Source of the DNA: Utricularia gibba
Taxonomy: Eukaryota > Streptophyta > Magnoliopsida > Lamiales > Lentibulariaceae
Direction: 5' to 3'
Assembly (NCBI GenBank): GCA_002189035.1
Contig: CM007990.1
Location: 1,240,001 to 1,304,000 of the forward strand
DNA: 64,000 nucleotides
This document shows, one piece after another, positions 12,217-25,142 of the stretch. The notes under the pieces were generated by a model. That model ran no database searches. It saw nothing but the letters and a program-made list of their open reading frames with translations, and had not been told where the DNA came from. A program made the position numbers and the translations under genes. Numbering within the stretch: position 1 is the stretch's first letter; every line of letters starts with the position of its first letter.

Positions 12217-13662
12217 CTCCTCCCAAGATTTTCAAATCGCGCGCCCCCACGAGATGCGGGAAAAAAAACCCTGTATACCCAAGAAACAGCTGGATTCAAA
12301 GGAAACGATAGGCCAATAGGGGAAACTGCGAGCTCCGAGAAGATTGAAACGAAGAAAGATCAGTATTAGTGGTCGCCTAATTGTCAATCGCGCAGAAATG
12401 GAGGAGGAGGTCTCATTCTTACCGCGTCAAATTACTCTTTTACCAAGCAACAGCTTCCCACAAGCGCGTTCGTTTACAGCTTTTTGTAAAATGACTAATT
12501 GTTGATCAACAATTAAATTCTAAAAAAAAATTAATTTCTTAAAAAAATAATTTAATAAAATTGAATTTGAATTTCTACCGTTTATTGAAAAAATAATTGT
12601 TTTTTAAATATAGCTTTAATTTTCAATTATTAAATTTGGTTTCCGTTGACTTTTTAAATTAATATAATTAATATTCCTTTTTATTAATTAAAAGTTCATA
12701 AGAATTAATTAAAGTTAATTCTTTTATAAATATAATTACCAAAAATAATTGTAAAATTAGAGTATTATTAAAATCACCTAATAGAATTCATCAAAATACT
12801 AAAAAATCATTCGTTAGGATATGAAAAATTTCTTCATATTAAATAACCGTTAATAATAAATTTGGTGAATTTACTGAAAATTAATATTTAATATTATGAA
12901 TTATACATTTAAACAAATTCAGTATATAATCATTAAATAATGATGAAAAAATCTCATGTTTTAGATAGAATTAATTAATACTATTAATGAAAAAAACAAT
13001 ATTATTTTCATTATTTTAAAAATGCTTTTCCTCTAATTATCACTTCTTTGTTTATTTTTTTTGTCAATGAGTTGGTTTTTTATTTTTAATTTTCCACAAA
13101 ATTATCTCACAAGTATGAAATTCTTTAAAATTTGATTTAATACAACCATTATTTATTTTTAATATCTGCCATACTTATTAATTATAAACATTTTAATAAT
13201 GATTACATACATCCAATTATAAATATTTCATGAAAGAAATTTTAATTAATTTTTCTTCAAATAACACATTTTACCAGGAGTGATTAAAAATAAAAATACA
13301 TAAAATTTGCTTAATTATCTAAAAAATGATTAGTTACTGAATTAACCGATAACCGATTTATACCAAATTTTATTGACTAACTGAATTAGTTACTGAATTA
13401 AAAAATCGAATCGGATTTTTCGATTTTACTTTTTTTCGGTTACTAACTGAATTTTGCTCAGCCATACATTTTACAAAATAAATCAGTAACATATCCATCG
13501 CAACACGTACGGAATCGGTGTCAACAGAGATGACAAAGCATAGACCACAAACCAACCTAGGAACGATGGTTATTTCTATGATGTTTTGCAAGTAACCAGA
13601 CTAAACAGCTTCTTCTTGAATCAACGTAAGAACACAGTTTGTAGCACCAAATCAACTTAAGC
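12217..13662. other. Spacer: ALA3-like promoter, then AT-rich DNA
   Basis: 12217-12420 is GC-richer and is the probable leader/promoter of the ALA3-like gene. 12480-13600 is extremely AT-rich and holds no credible frame; the short frame at 13370-13591 has no family features. 13355-13460 has a small internal repetition of the word TTACTGAATTA. Confidence 0.5.
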
Positions 13663-15228
13663 TCAAGACATGGGATCAAATCCACCACCTAGCTGCATGT
13701 GTAACCATTCTGGCGATGGGGCGGAGCTACGGCCATAGTCTCCGGTGTTGGGAGGAGGGAAGGTGATGCTTGGAGCTACAAAGGGTTGGTGGGGGAACTG
13801 CAAGGTGAATACTTGAGTTTGCTGAGAAGCTGGGCCTGTGACTTCTTTAGAATGGCATTGTTCGATGCCCAATCTTGAATTTACTGCTTCTAGCTTCATG
13901 GATAGGAACTGAACAGCTCCAGGGTTGAAAGCTAGTGTCAAAAATGAACAAGCAAGAGATAGAAAGATGGGTGCCAGAGACTGTTAATCTACCTCAACCT
14001 GGCGCTGCAAAGACTGAATGTAATTGATTATTTCATCAAGCACAAGGGCTTTCCCAACAACCTGAATCCAGAGTGAAAGCATTTCTAGTTTAGAGAATGT
14101 TGCAGAATTCAGTTTTGATAAATATGAACGAGAGACTTGTAACACAGTACAAAATCAAGCTGAAGTGCATAAAATCCAAGTGTAAATTAACGAGGAAACG
14201 CAAAGGGTCCTTGAGGAAGTTCTTTCTGTAACAAGGTAAAACTCAATGAAGAAAGAAGATACATAGACCTCCCGGAGGTCACATAATAGTGCTTACTTTA
14301 TTACAGCCGGGAACCAGGTTTTGAAGAATCTTCATTCTCTCACTAATTTTTTCTCTTCTTGCCTGTATCAAGAACAGGAAACAAGAACATCACGGAGACA
14401 TACATTCAACATCTGATTCACCACTCAGGATTGTCAACATACTGTGTGTGTGTGAGTGTGTGTTCTGAAATGTTCAAAGAGCGTGTTTTTGCTTTTATGC
14501 AGAAGCAGAAACATGGGGCGTGCTGTGTGGTGGAGGGAAACAGGATCAAATGCGTGAAAAAAATTCAAGAATGAAAACGGATTGTTTCTTCATTACTCTT
14601 TCTGCTAAGCTATGACTATCTGTAGCTTGCCCCCTTCTAGCCCTGACATGGATGTAGTCCCTTGGAGGTTCAGCTGGTTTTGACGCTTTCCCAACTTTTT
14701 GCCCTGAATTACCTCCCGCTTCAGCTTTACATTCCCCATTCTCATTGAATTCCATTTCCTTGCGCCTAATACTATCTCCTTGATTCTGTCCAGGGAAAAA
14801 TAAATAAATAAAACAGTTACCCAGAAGTATCTACAGTCACATTCTTCAAACTCACACCCAATTTTCAAGAATGGAAGCACTGCCGAATTAGGGTTAATCG
14901 AGGTTACGCATTTCAACAAGTTTGTTTAAAAGTACCACAAGAGTGGAGCTGCTATTGTTTCCCCAATGCTGTTGCTCGTTGAAGCTCCTTCCTTCCCGGA
15001 ACGCTCATCTTCCCCCACCGACATCTGATCCGCGTTCTTAACGTACGAGACCACATTGCTGTTCATCTGAAGACCAGGCCACATTTCCGGGTACCCATAC
15101 TCTCGCACCCCTCCTCCTCCATCGGAAACCATAATCACCCGCCGCAGATCCATTTCCCGGCAGCAATTCAGCCCAACCCACACGGCAGCGGCGCGCCACT
15201 CTGGAACCCGTACTAGGACGTTGTACAC
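13663..15228 (-). CDS. BHLH79: bHLH transcription factor, bHLH79-like (subfamily XII)
   Basis: A nuclear DNA-binding factor. The basic helix-loop-helix is encoded across three exons. The exon at about 14570-14790 ends [22 protein letters not shown] with a GTAATG donor. The exon at 14292-14361 is [22 protein letters not shown]. The exon near 13995-14062 is [23 protein letters not shown]. The last exon begins [14 protein letters not shown] and ends [12 protein letters not shown], like bHLH79. H-E-R residues for E-box (G-box) binding are present (HSLAERARR). The N-terminal exon (14.94-15.23 kb) is uncertain. Its ORF contains [11 protein letters not shown] but does not join the next exon in phase at the obvious GTACTT donor. 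A one-base frame break in this exon, or another splice site, is needed. Start is M at 15228 or MDLRR at 15153. Confidence 0.85.
14443..14463. repeat. TG microsatellite in a bHLH intron
   Basis: A short imperfect (TG)n tract in the intron between the two exons encoding the basic region. Confidence 0.6.
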
Positions 15229-17690
15229 TGATGCCGATGCCGTTATAGAGCCTGGAGAAAGCTTGAAGCATTCCCCTTAGCCTTTAGCGCTGCGCAGGCT
15301 ATGCTTCAATCACTCATCTACAGCTGAGCTAACTGCACACCTCCAGATCTCTCTCCATCCGTCGCCACAAAACGAGCTCGATCCGACGTCTCTGCTAAAT
15401 TTGTTATTTAAATATCGCGGTTCCACTAAAGTAAACACATTGGCATGGGTAGGTCATAATTATTGGCTCCCATTTTGTTTTCTAGTGATTTCTTTATAAA
15501 ATAAATTAATTCCAGTTTTGTATACTTATTTATACCTTAAACACTTATATATATTAATAACTATATTTTTTTGAAAGACGTGTTTTTTAATATGAGATAA
15601 AATGAAAATATAATTGAAGAATTAAATATATAATATTGAATAATAATATTTTAATATTCTTAATAATTATTACTTTTCATAAATAAATAAATAAATAAAT
15701 ATATATATATACGAATTTACCTCATACTAATAAAATGTGTAAATATCTTAACCAAATTTCACATTGATTACAAATGAAATAAAAAAAGAGTTTTTTATAA
15801 TGAATTTCTCTAATTTTATATAAGACATTTTTTAAATAAAAAATATAAAATCATAAAAATTAGTCAATCAAAATGTATAATATCATATAAAATTAAAGTA
15901 AATTGTTATATTTGATCTATAAAAAAAAGAATTTGTGCATCATAGACATATAGTATATTTTTATTTTTTTCTACATGATATGTATGTTTGTTATTTAAAA
16001 TCATTTAAATATATTATTAATTATATTATACCATCAAAGAACTACTAATTTCTATTTTTATGAATTTTTTATGCTATTATAGAAAGATTATTAAATGTGA
16101 ACTACTTATGAACCAGTATTTTATACAATTTTTAAAATGAATTAGTATGATTCATACATTTTTCTCAATTTAACAATATTAAAATAACTCTATATCATGC
16201 ATTTATTATACCATCAAAAAAATGATAAATTTTAAACTATATTCTATTTCATGTACAATATTATTGCATTCCTATTATAATATTTAGTGTACCATAATAC
16301 AGAAAATAATACTTCCCCTATCTAAAAAATAAAGAAAATTATTTACTATAAACTAATACTCGTAATAATAAAGTAAATTTTTATTTTTATTTTTATTTTT
16401 CCACGTAACTTTAAAAAGCAAACGAATTGTAAGTAAATTTTATTTCAGACAATTTTTTTTAAAATAAGCTATTTTTCATTCTAATTAATTAAAAATTCAT
16501 TTAGTAAGACATGAAAGGTTATTTTATATTAATAATTAGGATAACAATTTTTATTACACACACTATTTTTCTTACATTTGATATCCTCAAAACCGCTTTA
16601 TGTTTTAATTTATTCATTATTCAATAAAATTGCAATCAATTTATACATAATTGAATAATTTTAAAAAGCATAACTGTATTTTATAAAAAAAAATTACTTA
16701 TTACCTATTTAATAGAAAATTTATAATTAAATTTATCGATAACATAAGTAAAATATTCATAATAAAATATTAGAAAATTGTTTTTGGAATCATAAGATAA
16801 TAGATACTTTAATACTATAATATATAAGAGAAAAAACTGGAGTTCTAGCTATTGAAAAATTTTTTTAAAAAAAAAAAGAGAAAAGCTTGGGAGGTGTATT
16901 TTTAAAAACGATGTCGTTTAATGAGCATTAATACTCAAGCGGTATTTTCTTCCTTTGTATGGTATTTTTGGGGATTAGGGTTAATTAAATGAGATTAGAA
17001 GATTAAGTGGGAGGTGATTCCAAGTCCTCCGCCCTTGATCCTCTCTTCGCTGTAGGTCGTCATCCCTCTTGATCGCAATGGAAGAGGGAAATCTCAGAAT
17101 ATCTATCTGAAGGTTGGTTTAGTCTTCATTTGTAGGTATAAAAATGATTTAGGTCGGCATCATCTTCTAGAGAATTACGACTTGTATCTCAGTTCGCCTT
17201 AAAGGATGCGATCTTCTTCCTTTATTGCTGCACTGCTCTTCTTTACGCCGTTGCGAGATCGGATGAAGAGGGTTGTTGTAGGTCTCTGAATTTTTATTGC
17301 TGCATTGCTATTCGAGATCAATTCATGGTTGGCATTGCGTGACGCCCTTGTCTTTCGTTGTATCACAACGGAATTGCCCCTCTCATCCAATACAGTGGCC
17401 CCTGATTCCATCGGTCTGGTGGTTTGCTTTGTTTAAATTGGGAAGCCATTAATGACCGAAGCATGCTCAACGTCATACGTCGTGCATCCCGGACGAGGAT
17501 GGTGGGTCCCGCCGCCGATAAATCTCTCCCATGCCCGGAGATGCTGAGAGCCTCGGGGATTTGACCAATTGACCTGAACGTTTGTTCAATCAGGTGTTCC
17601 CGAAGGATATGTTCGAATGGCTGCTGGTAAGCGGAAAGAACAGTACCGTGGAGAGTAGTGGGGGTATTAAAAACCTAATTGCCCGTAGTT
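15229..17690. other. AT-rich spacer between the divergent bHLH and PBL genes
   Basis: 15.4-16.9 kb is almost pure A/T with an (AAAT)n/(AT)n tract at about 15683-15712 and no frame. 17.0-17.7 kb rises in GC and has short frames on both strands, none resembling a protein family. It is probably distal promoter or leader of the kinase gene downstream. Confidence 0.5.
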
Positions 17691-18435
17691 TTCGGGCAAA
17701 AGGTGCTTTTACCAGTCTTGGATTGTATAATTGAAGTGGGAACCCGCAATCTTTGCAGTATCTTAGCTTGTTTTATTCGAATTTGGTTTGCCCTTCTCAA
17801 CGCTACGCCACGCCGAGGCTTGCCTGAACCAGCACCAGCGCCTCGGATATACTGGGAAACGTCTTTTCCAGGTTTTGAAAAAGTTCGCCTGAACACTGAA
17901 TTGAAACGACGTAGCTGGCTTTGTTGTTTTTCCTCAGATTCCGACACCTTTTTTTATTGCGTATGAGCTGTAGACGTCCTTTTTGATCTGGGGTTGTTCG
18001 TAGAAGGAGAAGTGTGGTGCTCGGTGTGTTCTCATCAATGGTTGAGCTTTTTGTGCATTTTTTTAAACACTCGCCATAATCCTGAGCACTTTTCTGTTCT
18101 GGGTTGGAGCCAACTCGACCTCTCTGATTTGGATGTATTTCGAGGGAGAAGTTGCATTTTCCCACCTCCGAGTCAAGCCGGTATTGTGATTGTTGATGGC
18201 GAAGAGAGTTGCTGTTTTTTCTGTCTTGATTTTGGGTTTTCTCCAAGGGAAAAATGGATTCTTGTTGGCGTGCTTGACTTGTTTTAGGGAATAGGTTAGG
18301 TATTGTAAGTCACTTTTGGGGATGCTTCGAAAGAAACCGGGGATGGTATAAGTTGTTTGGCTTGGTTTTGTTCCATTTAGAGGGTGCAGGGGGATATTTG
18401 GAATTGAAAGATTGGATAAATTTTGGTTACTAAGG
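17691..18435 (+). promoter_or_regulatory. Probable long 5' leader and proximal promoter of the PBL kinase gene
   Basis: T-rich, moderate-GC sequence immediately before the kinase start. It contains several short upstream ATGs. The long minus-strand frames here (17675-17947, 17803-18246) are low-complexity antisense shadows. No TATA box could be chosen with confidence. Confidence 0.35.
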
Positions 18436-20443
18436 ATGGGAGTTGCTGATGATAACTCAAAGATGAAATCTATGGATCCCAAGAAATCAAAGGGAGGAAG
18501 AAAGAAATTTACGGTGATGATGATGCTGTTAGTAAAACTGGTTGCTGGTTTAGGTTTGGATTCAAGGGAAGCTGTATTCCTTCAAGATCCAAAGTTGACA
18601 CCTCTGCCACAGGGATGAGCAATCAAGGTAACCGATTTTTACTTTTTCTTATAGAGTTCAACGGTCCCTTTTTTTTTTTAGATTTTGAAGAGATTTTCCA
18701 TGGTACGTGACTGAGTAATGTCTATATCTTCTTTTCCTTGAACTGGAGATTGTGTTGATCGAGTTTTTCATTGAACAGAACCTAAATCCGCGAATGGTGC
18801 AAGCAAGGACCAACCAGCTCTTCCAGTTATACCGCCATCCAATACAAGCAATGCTGAAAGCAATTCTTCATTGTCCAAGCTAGAAGAGGAACTTAAAGTT
18901 TCTTCCCTATTGCGCAAGTTTACATTTAACGACCTTAAGTTGGCCACTAGAAATTTCAGGCCAGAATCCCTCCTTGGTGAGGGGGGATTCGGTTGTGTGT
19001 TTAAGGGTTGGATAGAAGAAAATGGAACAGCACCCGTTAAACCTGGAACAGGGCTCACTGTTGCCGTCAAAACTCTGAACCATGATGGGCTTCAGGGTCA
19101 CAAAGAATGGCTGGTTCGACAGTTTCCATATTGAAATTTGTGAAATATTCTTTGTCTGGCAGTTTTGAATTTCTTGTTCGTTGATGACAGGCCGAAGTCA
19201 ACTTCTTGGGCCATCTTGTTCATCCCAATCTGGTCAAGTTAGTTGGCTATTGCATCGAAGACGATCAGAGGCTGCTAGTTTATGAGTTCATGCCAAGGGG
19301 AAGCTTGGAAAACCACCTGTTTCGCAGTACGTCAATTCCTTTATTCTAATATGAAATTTGTTTTATTCGAAGTATACACCTGCAAAAAAATATCCAATGT
19401 GGGAATGACCAGCACACGAATCAATGCATTTTCTTTGCTGATGGTTTATTTTCAGGATCCCTGCCTCTACCTTGGGCCATCCGGATGAAAATAGCTCTTG
19501 GTGCTGCAAAAGGGCTTGCTTTTCTCCACGAGGAAGCTGAAAGACCAGTGATATATCGTGATTTTAAGACGTCAAATATATTGTTGGATGCTGTGAGCTT
19601 TCCCTCTTAGTTCATTCCAGCATTTTTGGTTTCTCTGTGATTTATTCAAGTTTTGTTTTTCAGGAGTACAATGCAAAGCTTTCTGATTTTGGACTAGCTA
19701 AAGATGCTCCTGATGAGGGAAAAACACACGTTTCTACACGTGTTATGGGAACATATGGATACGCTGCACCAGAGTATGTTATGACAGGTACTTCATTCTC
19801 CCATTCCATTCCCCAAAGCTGACCAGTAGTGACTGGCAAAAGAAGCTTGGAGACATTGAATCATTTGACATTCTGAGCAGCGACTGGCAACCGCCGGAGA
19901 CCTCATTTCTGATCATTGTGACGCCTTCTCTTTTTCCTCCTTGCAGGGCACCTGACATCGAAAAGCGACGTCTACAGCTTCGGGGTGGTGTTGCTGGAAA
20001 TGATCACCGGACGAAGGTCGATGGACAAGCACCGCCCCAACGGCGAACACAATCTCATCGAATGGGCCAGACCCCATCTGGGAGAGAGACGCCAGTTCTA
20101 CCGCCTGTTAGACCCCCGGCTGGAAGGCCATTTCTCCATCAAGGGAGCTCAGAAGGCCGCCCTCTTGGCAGCAAGCTGCCTGAGCCGCGACCCCAAGGCG
20201 CGCCCTCTGATGAGTGAAGTTGTTGAAGCGCTGAAGCCTCTGCCCAGCCTCAAGGACATGGCCAGCTCCTCTTACTACTTCCAGACCTCACAAGGAGATC
20301 GCCCCAGAAACGCACTTCGAGCTCAAGGCTCCTTCTCCAGAAACGGCCCGCAGCAGCAGCACCCCAGGAGCCTCTCCATGCCGAATGGCTCACCTCGCCA
20401 TCATCTTGTTTTTGCTTCTCCTAAACCGTGCAACAAGCTGTGA
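18436..20443 (+). CDS. PBL34: Receptor-like cytoplasmic kinase, PBL34/35/36 type (RLCK VII), with one frame break
   Basis: A plasma-membrane-associated Ser/Thr kinase that relays signals from surface receptors. The N-terminus MGVADDN... keeps the Gly2 used for N-myristoylation. Further on, another frame reads [20 protein letters not shown], the cysteine-bearing N-terminal block of PBL34-36. The switch lies near the AAA run at 18508-18510, and one missing A explains it. Exon 2 has [20 protein letters not shown] and the glycine loop [11 protein letters not shown], then the VAVKTLN lysine. Exon 4 carries the catalytic RDFKTSN (a non-arginine-free, RD-type kinase). Exon 5 has DFGLAKD and the activation segment [18 protein letters not shown]. 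The last exon ends with the family tail FASPKP. Six exons, GT-AG introns, about 480 aa. Apart from the N-terminal frame break, every kinase motif is intact. Confidence 0.92.
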
Positions 20444-21428
20444 GATGGGATTTGTTGTCCTGCCATCGCCTCCCCATCATCTGCAGATGTGATTGATGAT
20501 GATGATGATGATGATGGCGGTGGTGTTACTGATATTCGGTTCTCTGTAGGAGTGTTTCTCTCCAAGTGTAGAACAGAACCAGAGCTCCACATGCTTTGTT
20601 TTAAAAGAGCCCATTGAAACGGTTTTGAAACACAATTAAATGAATTTTTAATCATAAATATTATGAATTTCATGTAAATATTGTTTTGGAAAATTTTTGA
20701 AAACTGTTTTTATTTTTCAAAATTACTTTTAAAAAATAGAAATAAAAATTAAAAATAATCAAATACTTGTTTTTCCAAAAATAACTTTTATATTTATAAT
20801 TTTAAAAGTATTTTTGATAAAATTATTTTTATAATTAAAAGTGTTTTACAATAAAACTATTTTTTACTTTTAAAAAGTAGAAATAGATTTTAAAAATTTT
20901 CCAGAACATTTATGTATAAATTATTTTTTTTATAATTTTACCTCAATATGAAACAAATTCAATATCAAGATTTTAAAAACATAATAAAAAACGGTAACAA
21001 AACGAAAAGATGATTTTTTAAAAAATAGAAATAATAACTTTAGATCAAAGTTTCACCGTCTAATAACTTATCCCTTGAATCCAAACGTGAATAACTAATT
21101 CATTTAGATAAGTTTTAGAGTTGATATTATAAGATAATAGTACACGATTCTCACAAAGTCAAACTCAATTAAAAGAGTCAAATTTATATTTGGGGTAAGA
21201 AAATTAATATTTAAATAGAATACACATAAATTTAAAAACTCTTTTTATATAATTATTTTAAATACTTTTATTTGGGCTAATAGACAAATTTCTTTTTCAT
21301 TTTTGGGATATGACACGTGCGTATGAAAACTACACGTGGCGATAGTGACTCCATCTGCAACGGTGAAATTAGTTCTTCTTACGTTTGCTGGTTCGAGCAG
21401 CAAAATTTGTTTGGTTGTAAAGAAGAAG
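20444..21428. other. Spacer with a GAT microsatellite and AT-rich DNA
   Basis: A (GAT)n tract sits at about 20494-20515, 50 bp after the kinase stop. 20.6-21.3 kb is A/T-rich without a gene. ACACGTG/ACACGTGG G-box-like words lie at about 21313-21340, roughly 90-115 bases upstream of the PV42-like start. Confidence 0.6.
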
Positions 21429-23054
21429 ATGGAGGAAATGGCGATGCGGGAAGAATCCAAGGATCAACGTTACGATGCCTATTTCGAAATGGTCCGAAGC
21501 AGGAAGAAGATTCCTCAATGGCTGCAAGATTCTCTCACCGCCGCATTCGCTGGAATCCCAGTTTCGTCCTTTCCGATGGTCCCCGGCGGGAAAGGTAATG
21601 CACAGGACCAACGGCTACACGATTTTTGCCGCCCCATTTTGAAATACTGATGCATAATACAATGGAGATAAGGTCGTGATGGTTTTGGTTCTTAATAGTT
21701 GTTGAAATTCTTGCGGACACGACGATCGGCGACTCCGTGAAGATATTGTCGGTTTCGAACATTTTATCGGCGCCGGTGGTGGATCCCGAAGCTGTAGATA
21801 CGGTAGACTGGAGAAAGAGGTATTTGGGAATACTGGATTATTCCAATATCATCATTTGGGTGTTGCAGAACTGGGAAGTTGCGGCGGGAGCGGCGTTGTC
21901 TGCCTCTTCGTCTGCGGCTACCGGCGCGGGAACCGGAGCTGCCGGCGCTCTAGCGTTGGGAGCATCTGGTCCTCTTGCAGCAGCCGGTGCTACACCCGCC
22001 GACGCCGGGGTGTGTTGGCGGAGAAGGGTATGGGTGGAGATGCTTCCACGGCGGCCGACAAATTGGGCGAGGATTTCGACAAACTGATGCTCCAGAAAGA
22101 GCCTTTCAAATCAACTACGGTGTATATCTTTTGAGTGCTGCATCTGATCTGTATGACAAACTCTTAAGCTCCGGTTCATGTTTCTGCAGGTGAGGGAGAT
22201 TCTGAAGTCGTATCGATGGGCTCCGTTTGTTGCAGTCGAACCAGACAGTTCAATGCTGAGTGTCATGTTGTTGCTGTCAAAGTACAGGCTTCGGAATGTT
22301 CCGGTGGTGGAGTCAAGAAGTCCCACCATCAGAAACTACATAACTCAATCAGCTGTGATTCAAGGTCTTCAAAGATGCAGAGGGAGGGATTGGTTCGACT
22401 TGATCTCATCCCTCCGGTTACCGGAGCTCGGCCTCCCGTTCACCACAGCTGATCAGGTAAACCTTGAAAAAGAGATTCTCTGTATGGTTACAAAGAGTGC
22501 TGCAATCCATCTGTCACTTAATCTTCTCAGGTTGTAAGCATCGAGGACGATGAGTTGATTCTTGAAGCTTTTAAGAAGATGAAAGACAGGCAAGTTGGAG
22601 GAGTACCAGTCCTCACCGGAGGAGGAGGAGCAAAAGGGCAGATTCTGGGCAACATAAGCATACGCGATATGCGATTCCTCCTGCTTAAACCGGATCTCTT
22701 CAGCAGTTCCCGGTACATCTCCACATTATCGGAAAATGGTGCGTTTGATTCTGTGTACTAAGTTGTCTGAGTTGCAGAACACTCACTGTGAAGGAATTCA
22801 TGGCTACAGTCACCGGAATGGGTGAGGGACATTCTCCGATAGTATGCCACCCAGACTCCACGCTGGCTGACGTGATCGACATGCTTGCATCCACGGCTGT
22901 TCACCGCATCTACGTCACCGTAGGCGGCGGCGGCGATGAGCTTCTTGGCGTGATTACTCCAAGAGATGTGATCTCCTGCTTCGTCAACGAGCCCCTCAAC
23001 TTCTTCGATGATTTCTTCGGTTTTTCTGCACAAGAACTCCTAAACCAGCACTAA
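21429..23054 (+). CDS. PV42A: SNF1-related kinase gamma-like CBS-domain protein, PV42 type, with one frame break
   Basis: PV42 proteins are SNF4/gamma-like regulators linked to SnRK1 that carry CBS pairs able to bind adenine nucleotides. Five exons join cleanly. Exon 1 (21429-21594) ends IPVSSFPMVPGGK. Exon 2 has ILADTTIGDSVKILSVSNILSAP and DWRKRYLGILDYSNII, then an Ala/Gly-rich linker. Exon 3 has SSMLSVMLLLSKYRLRNVPV and GRDWFDLI. Exon 4 has ELILEAFKKMKDRQVGGVPV and ISIRDMRFLL. Exon 5 has TLADVIDMLASTAVHRIYV, GVITPRDVISC and ends LLNQH. Exon 2 breaks frame at the GGGG run 22007-22010; in the other frame it continues GMGGDASTAADKLGEDF, exactly the family sequence, so one G appears to be missing. 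About 420 aa when read through. Confidence 0.9.
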
Positions 23055-23250
23055 GCCATGCTACCCCATCTCTTGTTCCTAAAGAACAACATCAGTTTCC
23101 CCACAAAATGCATGAAAACTCTCCTACTAACCGGCACGCGACTGATGAACCATTTCACTGTTGCATACAGCAGCAGGAGCACCCGGTGAGGTGCAACCAG
23201 ATGAATCAATCACTCATTCAGCTGCCCGGATGGTATATCAGACTTCTGCT
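23055..23250. other. PV42-like 3' flank
   Basis: Probable 3' untranslated region leading into the repeat array. No gene seen. Confidence 0.4.
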
Positions 23251-23252
23251 AG

Positions 23253-23590
23253 AGTTACCCCAAACACTTCAGCGGGTGCAATCCGGAGCACCCAATGAAG
23301 ATTGCACCCGCTGAAGTGCTCGAGGGAACTCTTGCAGGAACCCGATGGATCACTGAGCTGCTGCATGTATCAGATTCGTGCGGGAGTTCCCCCAAACACT
23401 TCAGCGGGTGCAATCGGGGGCACCCAATGAAGTGCTCGGGAAACTCTCGCAGAAACCAGATGGATCATTGAGCTGCTGCATGCATCAGATTTGCGCCGGA
23501 GTTCCCCCAAACACTTGAACAGACACTACACTCCGTAGCGTGATCTCCCGATGAAGTGCTCGAGGGGACTCTCGCAAGAACCAGATGAAC
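23253..23590. repeat. Tandem array of palindromic ~125-bp units
   Basis: Three diverged units begin with GTTACCCCAAACACTTC or GTTCCCCCAAACACTT (about 23254, 23383 and 23502) and carry shared words: GGGTGCAATC, AGCACCCAATGAAG, TGCTCGAGGG and CAGATGGATCA. Each unit is itself close to palindromic. The first has a perfect 18-bp inverted repeat (23265-23282 with 23301-23318) around an 18-nt loop. It lies 200 bp after the PV42-like stop. No long conserved frame, so it is a minisatellite or a remnant of a fold-back element. Confidence 0.75.
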
Positions 23591-25142
23591 CCATGGGCTT
23601 CTGCTGGTACCAATCCACGTTCGAATTTATGGAGAGAGTAAAGCGGCATGAATCTGTGGTCACTATTCCCCACCCAGAAAGATGCAAAAAGTTGGCCGGG
23701 GAGATGATTCCCTCATGTTCTTCACTTGGACAGACTTCTCAACCAGGTTCCAAATGCACGATGAATTTCACCTTATCCCCGTCGCAGGCATGGAGTAGGT
23801 ATCCCGAATCATATCCGAACTCAAAAAAAAAAAAAAAAAAAAAAAGAAGAAGATCCAAATTCAAATCAAAACCATATTCAATTTAAATTCAAATCAACTT
23901 TAAATTCATTTATTTAATTCATTTGAATTGTATAATAAATGTATATTTATATATTATGCTCAAATTTCATATTAATCCAAATCCAATATTGAACTCAAGC
24001 ACCTAACTTGACTGCCCAATGGATTGAATTGGATTTTATTTGAATAAAAAATTGTATATTGTACTATAACAATAATCATAATATAAGGAATTTGATAATA
24101 TATTTCAATAGTTTGGTAATTCGTTTTAAGTTCTTCCATTCCCAAAAAAAAATTCATTTCGCGATTTATATCATCGCTTGTCACAAAAAATCAACAAAAT
24201 AAATCAAAGATATAAGCTAATAGCCAAATTTTGAAAATTTTGAAAAAATGAAATTAATAATTATTTGAAAGTGTTTTTTTAATAATTTATTTATTCTATC
24301 ATTTAATAGTATAAAAAAATTTGAAGTGTATTTTTTTTATGTATAAATGATGTATTATTAATAATAATATTTTATAATTTAAATGGCTCCCTATTCAAAT
24401 TATAATATTTGTATTTTTTTAAAGATAATATATGATAGTTCAGCTTTACAGTTTAAATCTCCTTGTATTAATAATAGTGTATATTTAGTAAATTAATTTA
24501 ACAATATACAATTGTTTTACAAAACTACTTTAAAATATTTTGAATTATATATTTCAAAACTTAAATTCTAGGTGCGTTTTGACAAATAACTCAATTTATA
24601 AGGTATTTGACATAATATTATTTTAAATACATATGTTCAAAATACGCATATCGAACAAGCTTTAATTTTAACCATATAATATATATTCATTTATATATAA
24701 ATATCTCAAATATATCTCAAGGGTCATTTAGAAAAGTGGCCACTCTCCCCACCTCTTTCACACACTAATACAAAATTTTTACATATGTTTACTTTTCTCA
24801 TACAGTGAGATGAAATCAAACTCCCAATCATCAGAATGACAAAAGTCGCGTGACTTCCAAGTCACCAGGCGTGACGTTTCTTACCTACCCAATACATTAT
24901 TTAATACTTAGTTGTTGATGTGTAATATAACTCAAGAATATTGATTCAGGACGCAATTCCTCCTCTTCATTATTACCGTTTTCTGTAGTAAAAAACACAC
25001 CACGTTACTAACAGAACTGAATTCTGAACTAGTGACTGGTTTTCCCCACGTGCCATTCTTGTACCGTACCGTGTGAACCTGGGGTCTTCAAGCCACGCGC
25101 TTGGGTGGTACGGATGGGAGGGAAGGTTTTCACATTTGTGCT
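23591..25142. other. AT-rich spacer with a 23-A run
   Basis: A run of 23 A's lies at 23823-23845, followed by about 1 kb of A/T-rich DNA. No gene is visible. 24.8-25.1 kb has higher GC and flanks the BPA1-like 3' end. Confidence 0.6.

Noticed and set aside
17675-18482. Long overlapping minus-strand frames (90-147 aa) upstream of the PBL kinase
   Set aside because: They lie antisense to a T-rich leader, overlap one another in several frames, lack introns or family motifs, and are best explained as shadows.
23551-23886. Plus-strand 111-aa frame after the hairpin array
   Set aside because: Ends in a poly-K stretch produced by the A-run and starts in repeats; no recognisable domain.
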